Numbered from the stretch's first letter, positions 11,443-21,099 are shown. The stretch: DNA of 64,000 bases from Hypericum androsaemum (GCA_963995505.1 OZ023186.1:10857570-10921569); one strand, 5' to 3'. Numbers and translations are program-made. The notes: generated by a model not told the origin, from the sequence alone.

Positions 11443-11667
11443 CCACTGAATCTTGCCCGAATTAACATCTCCAGACCACTAAAATTTTGCCATTAAACCA
11501 TCCAACTTCTTACACATAGATTTAGGGAATTTAACGCATTGCATCGCATAAGTTGGCATAGCTGCTAAAACAGATTTTATCATTACTTCTCTCCCAGCGC
11601 TAGAGAGCGTCTTTTGCTTCCGAGACTGAGTTTTGTTCCACATAGCATCATAAATATAGTTGACAGC

Positions 11668-11973
11668 TCAATTTTTTGATCTACCCCAAAAAGACGGCAA
11701 CCCTAGATATCTATCCTGATCATTCATTAGGCTCATATCTAGGGTATGCAAAATGCCCTCTCTAATGTTACTCTCCAGGCCAGAATTAAAACGAACACTA
11801 GATTTGCCAAAGTTAATAAGTTGGCCAGAAGCACACATAAAGTTTGTTAGCAAACTTTTGATAGCAGCGGCTTCTCTCAAATCCGCCACACCTGTAAGAA
11901 GAGTGTCGTCAGCGAACATCACATTAGTAATAGCAGGGCTTCCTCTATTGATTTTTAGGCCTCTAAGTATGCC
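11668..11973 (-). pseudogene. LINE ORF2, reverse transcriptase fragment
   Basis: The frame includes VMFADDTLL, the catalytic [F/Y]-A-D-D box of LINE reverse transcriptase, followed by a block ending RYLGLPSFWG that matches the region C-terminal to the active site. The N-terminal half of RT is missing. A TGA at 11668-11670 separates it from the rest of the same frame. Confidence 0.85.
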
Positions 11974-11989
11974 CCACCTCCAACTCGAC

Positions 11990-12440
11990 GTTTCCACCAA
12001 AAATATTTTATGATATTTCTATGCCCTTCTCATGTATCTGACGACGTTTCCACCTCATAAAAAAGCATCAATTTTCTACCTATAAATAAAGCGTACTGTC
12101 CCAACGCCACACTTCATAGAAGCGCATTCATTAATTTCATGTTCATCATTTTATTCCTTTGCTATTTGGTTTTAATACCACATGACACATTACATGAATT
12201 AAAATAAAGGAATGATGTATCATGCATATATCCAATTCCATGATTTAAACCGATCCCCTTATATAATGAACAGTAGTGTTTCAAGTAAAGAAGAAACCAA
12301 AACTGACCTTTAGGAATTCTCGCAACAACATGCAAAGGCATTTGTATGTACAGAAACATATCATGATTTTGTAGTGTCGATAAATTTGACGAGACACGAA
12401 CGATCTTGTTCTTCTTCTTCTTCTGTTCCCCTCCTATTAG
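11990..12440. other. flank of the LINE, no gene recognised
   Basis: AT-rich sequence with a TATAAATA box-like site at about 12081 and a (TTC)n run at about 12410. No coding exon was found downstream of the TATA-like site, so a gene start is not claimed. Confidence 0.35.
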
Positions 12441-12829
12441 ATGTCTCTTCGTGAGTTACAACCCTTCGGTGAAATGACACACTCCTTTTTTAGAAATAAT
12501 TTTTGCCACCTTTCGGGAACAACTCTTGAGTATCTATAAATACTCAGACAAGTTTCGGAGGCAATATCATCCAGAAATCGAGTCTTCCCTCTTTAGAATT
12601 TTATCTTTCTTTTTCGAGTCCGAAACTTGCGATTCTTGCTTCAAGAAATTCGTGAGAGTGTAACTCCAAATTTTTAAGAAATATAGGCTTTGTATCCCGG
12701 AAGGTTGATAAACCTTGAGAACCGTTTACACTATAGTGGACGAATTAATACCTTTGAAGATAGCATCGTTTTTCGATGTGCATAGCCTATACTTTCTTTG
12801 TACTCCATTACCCACACAAATATACAACA
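12441..12829 (+). mobile_element. truncated Copia LTR, inverted partner of 7796-8253
   Basis: This block is the reverse complement of 7796-8201 with scattered changes. It shares GAGTATCTATAAATACTC, AACTTGCGATTCTTG and the terminal ATATACAACA, which ends at 12829. The first 50 bp of the LTR are missing. No primer-binding site follows, so it is a truncated solo LTR or a 3' LTR rather than a 5' LTR. Confidence 0.7.
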
Positions 12830-14007
12830 CTGTCATGTTGGTTTCGCTTAACTTCAGTGACAAGGAGAGAATTATTTACTCGAACTACAAGGTGGTAGTG
12901 AGTTCATAACTAGACATACAAACGCCATTAATTGAGATTTCGAAAATGCGGCCCTAATGACTAGGTTATCCTCGTACAAGGATGAACGTAGTCACATCCT
13001 AGTGATTTCTACACCCGCCCCTAAGTTATGCTCCCTCAAGATTTTCCAAGTTGAATGTACATAAAATATAAGTGGTATTCATTCTTAAAAAAAAGAGGGA
13101 GAGAGAAAAGACCGACTGAAAAACCGCCGGACCCACCCATGATGACTTAACCGGTTTTTCAGGGTTTGGTGGAAATTATAAAAAAAGTAACCAACAGATT
13201 AATCTTCTCACTCTTGACTTTTTATTCATGCTATTTCAGTTTTACGAGTTTACAAACCTTTTCATATTATGCTCGTAGTCTTTTACACTTTGGTCCTCAA
13301 CAATATTTACAATTTTCAGATCACCACTACGTTCCTACAAGTCTAGTCTTTGATCGATTCATATCTTTATGAAAGCAGGCATACATCAAGAATGTCTTTT
13401 CAGCCCCAAGGTGCTAGCAATAGAGCATATTTAAGAACGTAAATGCTTTTGAAGTTTTCATAGAGTAAAAATAATGAATGAATTTATAATTTTCACACTT
13501 ATTTTGTGAGAAAGACATATTTATAACATCTCATCTAGTGTGCGTATTAGAAAATTGAGAGAAAGTGCAAAATTTTAAAACGCATTTATCTTGGCAAACT
13601 AGCAGGCTCAAAATATTTTATCCTTTTTATGGAACGGCGTCTCTCCCTACCAATCAAAGTTGAAAGGGTAAATATGCTTATCGACGAAGTTACAATTTTT
13701 TATACTAGTTCGTATTGAATACCTACCGAAGAATCTACACAAATAAATATTTAAATAAATTACTGATGAGACTACCACTGTTCGTTATGCGATGACAAAG
13801 ATGAATCTAGTAACTATTTGCTACTACACTAACAATTTTGTTGGTCTATCTGGTGTTATTTGTAGGCTTGGTGGGAATTGGTTGGTGCACATGTCCTTAT
13901 TTAAATTGTATCCTTTCGGGTTGGATGGGATTGAGAAAAGAGGGAATGCATGCGAAGACTTGGTTTGAGCTCTTTGTTTCTATTATGTGGGGTACTTGAT
14001 TTCATAG
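12830..14007. other. intergenic DNA ahead of Copia element A
   Basis: AT-rich sequence with only short ORFs without known motifs. The last five bases, CATAG (14003-14007), are the target duplication of element A. Confidence 0.4.
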
Positions 14008-14280
14008 TGTTAGGGATTGTTCCAAATTCCTAATTAGAGTAGGGCTCTATTTCCTGATCAGAATAGAGTACTAGTCTCTTATATATATACGGCCTATGCC
14101 TAGGTCTTATTTGTACTAATTGAGAGTTGTGAGGTAGAGAGAACCCTCACGGAGGCCTTGTAACCGATTGGACTCACATAGTGGACAACTCTCATTTGCC
14201 CGTGGTTTTCTCCCCGTCTTGGGGTTTCCACGTAATTCTTGTGTCTCGTGTTTTACTCGTTTTGATCTTATTTCTCAACA
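14008..14280 (+). repeat. 5' LTR of Copia A
   Basis: A 273-bp LTR with TG...CA ends. It contains a TATATATATA box at about 14081-14090 likely to drive transcription, and a stretch reading CTTGTAACC near 14158. It differs from the 3' LTR at about 11 positions, nearly all transitions. Confidence 0.95.
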
Positions 14281-14282
14281 AT

Positions 14283-14295
14283 TGGTATCAAAGCC
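14283..14295 (+). promoter_or_regulatory. primer-binding site of Copia A
   Basis: TGGTATCAAAGCC starts two bases after the LTR. Plant Copia elements commonly have TGGTATCAGAGC here, complementary to the 3' end of initiator methionine tRNA. One or two bases differ from that form. Confidence 0.85.
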
Positions 14296-14379
14296 AGATC
14301 TGAGTATACGAGTATTTGACAAACGAGAAAAAAAATGTGAACATTAACCGATTTGGGGAAAATTGGGATTTAGGGTTTT

Positions 14380-14660
14380 TGACCCCTTGGAGCCGCGCCG
14401 GCCACCAGCGAGCCGACCGCTGCCCCGACTCCTTCCCCGACCGTCCCCGCAGCAGCTCGTCCGCCCGCCCCCGCCGCTGAGAAGAGAAGGACCGACGCGG
14501 AGAGAGAGAATCGGGAGCCGTCGAGGAGAGAGAGCGCGCGAAGAAAGAGAGAGCTCGGAGAGAGCCGCCCACTGCCGCCCGTTCGTCGCCGTCCCCGCCG
14601 CCCGTCCAGCCACTGAGAAGAGAGGAGAAGATCGACGACGGAGGAAGGAGAAAAATGGGG
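14380..14660 (+). other. GC-rich leader segment of Copia A
   Basis: This 280-bp part of the untranslated leader is strikingly GC- and CpG-rich compared with both LTRs and gag. It gives long Pro/Arg-rich frames on both strands (for example 14363-14689), as any such biased sequence does. It could be a captured piece of host gene leader. No protein family is recognisable in any frame, so no CDS is called. Confidence 0.5.
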
Positions 14661-14710
14661 AGAGAGAAAGAGGGAGTTTTTGGGTTTAAAAAAAAAATAC
14701 TATTCCCGAG

Positions 14711-14766
14711 TTGACTTGGTCAACGATTTGACTAGTCAACAGTTTGACTAGTTGACCAAAAGTCAA
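14711..14766 (+). promoter_or_regulatory. cluster of W-box-like TTGAC motifs in Copia A leader
   Basis: At least six TTGAC or GTCAA cores occur within 56 bp, in both orientations, between the GC-rich leader and gag. TTGAC[CT] is the core bound by plant WRKY factors. The repeats also form an imperfect palindromic array. Position inside the transcribed leader is unusual for promoter sites, so function is only inferred. Confidence 0.5.
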
Positions 14767-14822
14767 CTGTTTTGGCTGATTTTGATTTTCTAACCTGTTT
14801 TGAGTAGTTTTCTTGGTTTGAG

Positions 14823-15779
14823 TTGTTTCAGGATGACTTCGATGAAGTAGAGATTCCTCAGTTGACGAGAAAAACTAATTTTTCTCTGTGGCAGGTCAAG
14901 ATGCGCGCTATTGTGACACATTTAGAGCTGGATGAGACTCTACTTGATGAAAAGTCGATGCCTTCAAGTTGGGATGCTGCGATGAAGGCGTCAAAGAACC
15001 GTAAGGCTGTGAGTCAGATCCAGTTGCATCTGTCAGATGATATTTTGCGGGACGTGTTGAAGGAGACAATAGCTTCCTCATTATGGGCAAAGCTTGAAAA
15101 GTTGTGCATGCCCAAGAGTTTGACCAACAAACTGTACTTGAAGCAACGACTATTTTCTATCCGGATGCAATAAGATAAGTCTGCTCACGACCACCTAAAT
15201 GAATTTAAGGATATAATGGCTGATCTTAGAACTCTGGATGTGAAGTTTGATGATGAAGATCTTGCTTTATTGTTATTGTGCTCGTTGCCTGCTTCTTATC
15301 AGCAATTTAGAGATACTCTGTTGTTCAGCCATGATACTCTGAGTTGGGATAATGTTCATGATTCGCTCTTGGAGAAAGAGAGAATTGATAAGCATATTGT
15401 GAGTTCCTCTGAAAATAGCCAAGGGACTGGTTTGGTTATGAGAGGGAGGTCTGAAGAGAGGAATGCTAAGTCTGGTTCGAGGAAGAAGAGCAGAAGCAAA
15501 TCAAGGTCAAGGCACAAGGATAAGACTTGTTTCAATTGTCATAAGGTTGAGCATATTAAATGGTTCTGTCCGGAGTTGAAGAACAAGAAAAAGGGCGAAA
15601 AGTCCAGTGCTGCGAAAGGAGAAAGTTCTGATAGCGGCAGTGCTAGTGTTGCCACCACCACTCAGAAAGAAGAATCTGATGGAGACCTTTTGTCTGTGAT
15701 TGATGGGAAGTCTAAAGTTGATGCTGCTTGGGTCCTTGATTCTGCTTGTACGTTTCATTTGTGTCCCATCCGGGACTAG
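14823..15779 (+). pseudogene. Copia A gag with zinc knuckle and start of protease
   Basis: The frame opens near 14823. The ATG at 14833 is out of phase with it, so the start appears to carry a small frameshift. The gag core (FSLWQVKMRAI near its beginning) is followed by an in-frame TAA at 15171-15173. The second part, 15216-15779, carries a Lys/Arg/Ser-rich linker and an intact CX2CX4HX4C zinc knuckle at 15528-15569. The aspartic protease motif WVLDSACTFHLCP starts at about 15729, with the catalytic Asp present. The segment ends at an in-frame TAG (15777-15779), where relatives usually have Trp. All parts share one phase with downstream pol. Gag normally forms the particle shell and the knuckle binds element RNA. 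Confidence 0.85.
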
Positions 15780-15815
15780 TTTTTATCATATGAACGTGCG
15801 GAGGGTAATGTTCTC

Positions 15816-16604
15816 ATGGGAAATAATTTTGTCTGCAAGGTTGTTGGTATTGGCACAGTGAAGATCAAGATGCATGATGGTGTCATTCAAACCTTGACGA
15901 ATGTGAGGCATATCCCTGATTTGAAGCGGAACTTGATTTCGCTGAGTACTCTTGATACATTGGGGTACAAGTATACCGGAGAAGGTGGAGTTCTTCGTGT
16001 GAGTAAGAACTCATTAGTGCATATGAAGGCCAAGAAGGAGGTTGGAAATCTGTATGTTTTGCAGGGTTCTACAGTTACAGGGACTGCTGCTGCTGCATCT
16101 GGCTCGTTGACTGATTCTGAGAATACCTCATTGTGGCATATGCGACTTGGTCACATGAGCGAGAAAGGCATGACCGAGCTAAATAGGAGAGGATTATTAT
16201 GTGGACATGGTATTGGGAAGCTGAAATTTTGCGAGCACTGTGTGTTTGGCAAGCAGAAGAAAGTCAGTTTTTAGAAAGGTGTGCACACTACAAAGGGAAA
16301 ACTTAACTATGTTCATTCTGATCTTTGGGGACCGTCTCCAGTTGCAACAAAGAATGGTTCCAAGTATATGCTGACTATCATTGATGATTATTCGAGGAAG
16401 GTGTGGGCGTTCTTCTTGAAGAGCAAGGATCATGTCTTTGTCACTTTCAAGCTGTGGAAGACTATGATTGAAAAGCAGACTGGGAGAGATGTCAAGCATC
16501 TCCGCACAGACAATGGATTGGAGTTTTGCTCTAGTTGGTTTGGTGAGTTCTGTAAGAAAGAGGGTATTGTCAGGCATAAGACAATCCCGGGTACACCTCA
16601 ATAG
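15816..16604 (+). pseudogene. Copia A integrase region
   Basis: In the same phase as gag. It starts with the remainder of protease (NLISLSTLDTLGY). The integrase zinc-binding HHCC pattern follows (LWHMRLGHMSEKGM ... FCEHCVFGK, about 16132-16256). An in-frame TAG lies at 16272-16274. The DDE core begins with VHSDLWGPSP (first Asp) and has LRTDNGLEF (second Asp). It ends at a TAG at 16602-16604, at a point where relatives read CAG (Gln). The catalytic Glu lies just after, in GVAERMN. The stops split the enzyme that would insert cDNA into the genome. Confidence 0.87.
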
Positions 16605-16622
16605 AGTGGAGTCGCTGAAAGA

Positions 16623-18848
16623 ATGAACAAAACTTTGTTGGAGAAAGTTCGATGTATGCTGTCAAATGCTAGTTTGCCTAAGTCATTTTGGGCTGAGGCT
16701 GCTTCCACTGCCCGTCACATTGTCAATCGTTCACCTCATCCATCACTTGATGGCAAGGTACCTGAAGAATTATGGTCTGGAAATCCTCCTAATTATGCTG
16801 ATTTAAAGATATTTGGGTGTCCTGCCTATGCTCATGTGAATAATGGCAAGTTAGAGCCAAGATCTGTAAAATGTATCTTCCTTGGCTATGCTTCTGGAGT
16901 GAAGGGATACAAATTGTGGTGTCCCGAGCTGTCTAAGGTCTTGTTGAGTAGGAATGTTATTTTCAAAGAGACAGACATACTGAGTAAGAGGGAGGATATT
17001 TCTTCACCTGGTGTTCCGAGTGCTCCAAGTGTGGACTTGCAAAAGTCAAAAGTACAGGTGGAGTTTGATGCTGATCCAGAAGCGAGTTCCTTCCGTGATG
17101 TTGATTGTCATGGTCCTACTCATGGTGGGTTGTCTGATGAAGCTGAGAATGTTGGCACAGTAGAGAGGGAGCCAACATATTCTATTGCTAGAGACAGGCC
17201 CAGAAGAATTATCATGCCTCCACAGAAGTTGGGTGAGGTTGATATTATTGCTTTTGCCCTGAATGTGGCAGAAGAAGTTGATAGCTATGAAGAACCGTCT
17301 AGTTACTCAGATGCTGTGAAGTCGAAAGACTCTGATAGATGGTTGGTTGCTATGGAGGAAGAGATGGAATCTCTTCACAAGAACAAGACTTGGGAGATTA
17401 CTAAGCTGCCTAAGGATAAGAAGGTTGTCAGTTGCAAGTGGGTATTCAAGAAGAAGGATGGTATACCTGGAGTTGAAGAGCCTAGATACAAGGCTAGGCT
17501 AGTGGCTAGAGGATATAGTCAGATTCCTGGTGTGGACTTTAATGAGGTATTTTTACCAGTTGTGAAGCATACCTCGATTCGTTCTCTTCTTGGTATTGTC
17601 GCTATGCAGGATTTGGAGCTTGAACAGCTTGATGTGAAGACAGCTTTTTTGAATGGAGAGCTTGAGGAGCAGATTTATATGGCACAGCCTGAGAATTTTC
17701 ATGTTGAAGGCAAAGAAGACCATGTGTGCTTGTTGAAGAAGTCCATGTATGGCCAAAAGCCGTCTCCGGGGCAGTGGTATAAAAGGTTTGATTCTTTTAT
17801 GATTTCTCATGGTTATGAGAGGAGCAAGTATGATAGTTGTGTTTACCTGAAAAGGCTACGCGACGGTTCCCAAGTTTATTTGCTCCTGTATGTAGATGGC
17901 ATGTTAATTGCTGCAAGTGACAAAAGAGAGGTGAGAAAGCTCAAAGCTCTGTTGAGTAGCGAGTTTGAGATGAAAGATTTGGGTCGTGCTAAGAAGATTC
18001 TTGGCATGGAGATTGCGAGAGATAGAGGAGCAAGGAAATTATTTCTGAGTCAGAAAAGTTACATTGAAAAGGTACTTGACAGGTTTGATGTGACTGGTAA
18101 TCCTGTGAGTACTCCTCTTGGTACACATTTTCAGCTTTCGTCTGCCTTATCTCCACAGTCCGCTGCTGAGGTCGATTACATGTCTGGTGTTCCATACTCC
18201 AATGCTGTTGGTTCTCTGATGTATGCTATGGTTTGCACACGCCCGGATTTGGCCTATGCTGTGAGTGTCGTTAGCAGGTTTATGGCAAATCCTGGAGAAG
18301 GTCATTGGAGAGTAGTGGAGTGGATTATGAGGTACTTGAAGGGTACCAAGGGCGTGTGTCTACAGTTTGGACACACCAATGATGGAGTTGTTGGTTTCGT
18401 TGATTCATATTATGCTGGAGACCTTGATAAGTCTAGGTCCTTGTCTGGATATGTCTTCACTCTTGGAGGATGTGCTACCAGTTGGAGAGCTTGTCTACAG
18501 GCCACAGTGGCGTTGTCTACAACTGAGGCGGAGTACATGGCTATAACTGAAGGTGTGAAGGAGGCTATCTGGTTGAAAGGTTTCTTCAGTAAAATCTGTG
18601 AGAAGCTGCAGGTCGGTACAGTGTACTGTGATAGTCAAAGTGCTATCCATCTCACGAGGGATGCTATGTATCATGAGAGGACAAAGCACATTAATGTGAG
18701 GTACCACTTCATTCGGGAGCATGTTGCTCAAGGTGACATTGTTGTGAGCAAGGTGGGTACCAAGGACAACCCTGCAGACATGTTGACGAAGCCGCTTTTT
18801 GGTACTAAGTTCGAGCATTGCTTGGACTTGGTTGGTGTTCATGCTTGA
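16623..18848 (+). pseudogene. Copia A integrase end, reverse transcriptase and RNase H
   Basis: This 741-codon open frame continues in the same phase. It holds the integrase C-terminal part ([18 protein letters not shown]). The RT follows (about 17320-18100), with [11 protein letters not shown] and [12 protein letters not shown]. RNase H (about 18390-18830) has [33 protein letters not shown] and [10 protein letters not shown]. The RT active-site box reads YVDG instead of YVDD: codon GGC at 17898-17900 replaces the second catalytic Asp. The first RNase H acidic block also looks altered (VDSYYAGD). So even this longest frame encodes a defective enzyme. The stop is 82 bp upstream of the 3' LTR. 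Confidence 0.92.
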
Positions 18849-18918
18849 TGCTGATTGCCCTTAGGGGCTGGTGGTGAAGGTGGAGAAACGTTGAAGTTGG
18901 AGTCATAGAATTTGGTCC

Positions 18919-18930
18919 AAGGTGGAGATT
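18919..18930 (+). promoter_or_regulatory. polypurine tract of Copia A
   Basis: The purine-rich AAGGTGGAGATT immediately precedes the 3' LTR, the site used to prime plus-strand DNA synthesis. Confidence 0.7.
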
Positions 18931-19203
18931 TGTTAGGGATTGTTCCAAATTCTTAATTAGAATAGGGCTCTATTTCCTGATCAGAATAGAGTACTAGTCT
19001 CCTATATATATACGGCCTATGCCTAGGTCTTATTTGTATTAGTTGAGAGTTGTGAGGTAGAGAGAACTCTCACGGAGGCCTTGTAACCGATTGGACTCAC
19101 ATAGTGGACGACTCTCCTTTGCCCGTGGTTTTCTCCCCGTCTTGGGATTTCCACGTAATTTTTGTGTCTCGTGTTTTACTCGTTTCGATCTTATTTCTCA
19201 ACA
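18931..19203 (+). repeat. 3' LTR of Copia A
   Basis: A 273-bp copy of the 5' LTR with about 11 substitutions and no indels. It is followed directly by CATAG, the second copy of the target duplication. Confidence 0.95.
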
Positions 19204-19208
19204 CATAG

Positions 19209-19800
19209 AAATTATGTAATTTTTAGAGAACAAAGACGCAACCGGGATCCTCTCATTTATTCGATTTTCTTAAAATTTAAATAGTAACTAAGTTGAGAAA
19301 ATTTAACTAAGGAGTTACGACAGGAGATTAGATTGTATTTCTAATCCTTGGCAGATTAATTAGGATGTTTATAGAGTAAGTATTTTAAAATTTTTGTTTG
19401 ATTAGCATGTATGTTTGCTAATTAATGAAAGGTTCGGTTTGAGGCAACTTTTGATTGTCTAACATCAAATACTTGGACAAAGTGAAAACCTCATGTATTT
19501 ATTATTTAATACAGAAAATTACTCATTAAAAAAATGTTTGTTAAAATTCTCTCGTTTTACGTTGAGGCCATCCCAAATTCCAAATTCCAAACAACTAAGT
19601 CGGTTTCTCACCGCATCCGTCTCATCGGTCGCCATCTGTCCTCCAGCTGCCCTCTCGAAACACACCCACCGATGCCGCCCATTACCTCCACATCGCCGTA
19701 TACTCACAATTTAGACCCAATAATTATGTTCTCCAAAAAATCTTTTGAGTCGGAAGGAACAAGTCCCAACCGAAACCTCCGGAATCTCCAAAAAGAAAAA
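19209..19800 (+). other. upstream region of the DOG1-domain gene
   Basis: About 590 bp separate Copia A from the predicted start codon. It includes AT-rich DNA and a C-rich part (19560-19700) that is likely leader or proximal promoter. No clear TATA box can be assigned. Confidence 0.4.
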
Positions 19801-21099
19801 ATGGCTGGCACCGCCGATTTCGACACCTTCTACAACGCCTGGCTGGACCAGCTCCACCACCTTGTCCTCCAGCTCCGGTCAGCCCCGAGACACACGGACG
19901 AGGACCCCGCGTGCCTCACCGGCCTGGTCCAGAGGGTGACCACCCACTACGCCGAGTACTACCGCGTGAAGTCGGTCGCCGCCAGCTGCGACGCCATCTC
20001 CGTCGTCATGGCCCCCTGGGCCACCTCCCTCGAGCGATCGCTTCACTGGATAGCCGGGTGGCGGCCCACCACGCTGTTTCACCTGGTGTACACGGAGTCG
20101 AGCCTCCAGTTCGAGTCCCTGGTCGTGGACATCTTGCGGGGCTTGCGTACCGGGGATCTTGGTGATCTTTCGCCTGACCAGTTCAGGCAAGTTAATTGTG
20201 CATGTTCTTACATATCTTGTTTAAGTTAATCCCTTTTTTTTTCTTTCTAGGGTTTCCCTCTTCTCGTTGTCAAGATGCACATGCGGGGTTTTTCCTCGCT
20301 TGTACATTTTGCTTAATTTGGTGACGGGCTTTTCGTTCTTTTATAGGTGCAAGAGGGACGACTCGGAAAGGAAATTAATGGTTCCTAATTAACTTGGGGT
20401 TCTCAACTAATTAAATGGACGACATACTAATCAAATTTCCCAAGATGAAAGTTCCGGATTCGGATCTTCGTCTTCAGAAATCATGCCTTCTGGATTACCG
20501 ATATAACTTGGGGATTAATCTTATCACTATATATTCTAAATTCGTGCCCCTTGCAATGTTCCTTAATGTTTTAGTTTAATTTAAGCTAGTGCATAGTCAA
20601 TGGGAAGACAATGCATTTTCTAGGTATTCTTTGTCTTGTCTTAAATTAAAGTTACATTTTTGTCTGATCGCCGAATTTTATCTAAGCTAATATACTTGCA
20701 TTTCCTTTTAATTTATTTATTTTTGTGCATTATACCAAAGCGAGTCCTCTAAAAAGTGCGTGCATGCATGTGGGTGTGTGGAATTAATCTGGCAGGGAAG
20801 TGAGCGACCTACAGTGCCAAACGGTTGGCGAGGAGAACGCCATAACGGACGAGCTGGCCGAGTGGCAAGACGGAGCGAACGACCTCCTGGGTCCTTCCAC
20901 GAGCGTGAAGGCGATGATAGGTCGTCTGGCGGCTGTCGTTCAGAAGGCGGATGATCTGCGGATGAGAACCATTAGGAAGCTGGTGGAGTTGCTGACGCCT
21001 CAGCAAGCGGTTGGGTTCCTAATCGCTGCTTCGGAATTGCACTTCGGGGTCCAAAACATGGGGAGGGAGAAGGATCACCAGCGTGAAATGACGACTTAA
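19801..21099 (+). CDS. DOG1-domain protein, two exons, 229 aa
   Basis: Model: join(19801..20186, 20796..21099), 690 nt. The start ATG sits in AAAAAATGGC. The protein begins MAGTADFDTFYNAWLDQL, the F-x-x-F-x-x-W-L-x-Q pattern that opens DOG1 domains. It continues with YYRVKSVAA, a W-ATSLERSL-WIAGWRPTT block, GDLGDLSPDQF, ELLTPQQAVGFLIAASELHFGV and a short tail. These are hallmarks of the plant DOG1 family, whose domain is shared with TGA bZIP factors; no bZIP is present here. Length suits DOG1-like proteins (about 220-290 aa). The founding member controls seed dormancy, but this paralogue's role cannot be told. The intron donor reads CAG|GCAAGT, so it appears to be a GC-AG intron; only this choice keeps the frame. 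Exons are GC-rich relative to flanks. Copia A lies 600 bp upstream. Confidence 0.85.
20187..20795 (+). other. GC-AG intron of the DOG1-domain gene
   Basis: The donor GCAAGT follows AG, and the acceptor TCTGGCAG ends at 20795. The interior is T-rich. The nearby GT at 20191 would give the wrong phase, so GC use is inferred from frame and family similarity. Confidence 0.7.

Larger units (their letters stand above)
9849..11973 (-). mobile_element. 5'-truncated LINE (L1-type non-LTR retrotransposon)
   Basis: On the minus strand the insert runs from a truncated RT domain to a short poly(A) tail, seen as an 11-T run at 9850-9860. It is flanked by a 16-bp target duplication (9833-9848 and 11974-11989). 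Endonuclease and the first part of RT are absent, so the 2.1-kb copy is 5'-truncated in the way typical of target-primed reverse transcription. The reading frame is continuous from about 11970 to 9877 except for stops at 11668-11670 (TGA) and 11479-11481 (TAG, in a position where L1 relatives carry Trp). Order of domains: RT with FADD, zf-RVT, RNase H. Confidence 0.9.
14003..19208 (+). mobile_element. Copia retrotransposon A (Tnt1/Tork type), complete but inactive
   Basis: Both LTRs are 273 bp (14008-14280, 18931-19203), start TGTTAGGGATTG and end TTCTCAACA. They differ at about 11 sites (about 96% identity). The 5-bp target duplication CATAG is perfect (14003-14007, 19204-19208). A primer-binding site resembling the complement of initiator tRNA-Met (TGGTATCAAAGCC) starts at 14283, and a purine-rich tract precedes the 3' LTR. 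The internal region holds one gag-pol frame in the order gag, CCHC, protease, integrase, RT, RNase H, the Copia order. Motifs such as [11 protein letters not shown] and [10 protein letters not shown] resemble tobacco Tnt1. Four in-frame stops and an RT active-site change make it non-autonomous. It lies about 600 bp upstream of the DOG1-domain gene in the same orientation. Confidence 0.95.

Noticed and set aside
12081..12160. Gene promoter with TATAAATA near the LINE insertion
   Set aside because: No coding exon follows; the sequence runs into an LTR remnant.
14288..14689. Overlapping Arg/Pro/Ser-rich ORFs on both strands
   Set aside because: All come from the CpG-rich leader of Copia A; no motif and no splice or promoter context of a gene.
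19534..20229. Longer 231-codon version of the DOG1-domain exon starting at 19534
   Set aside because: The first 89 codons have no DOG1 similarity and differ in composition; the ATG at 19801 fits the family start and context. The end runs into the intron.
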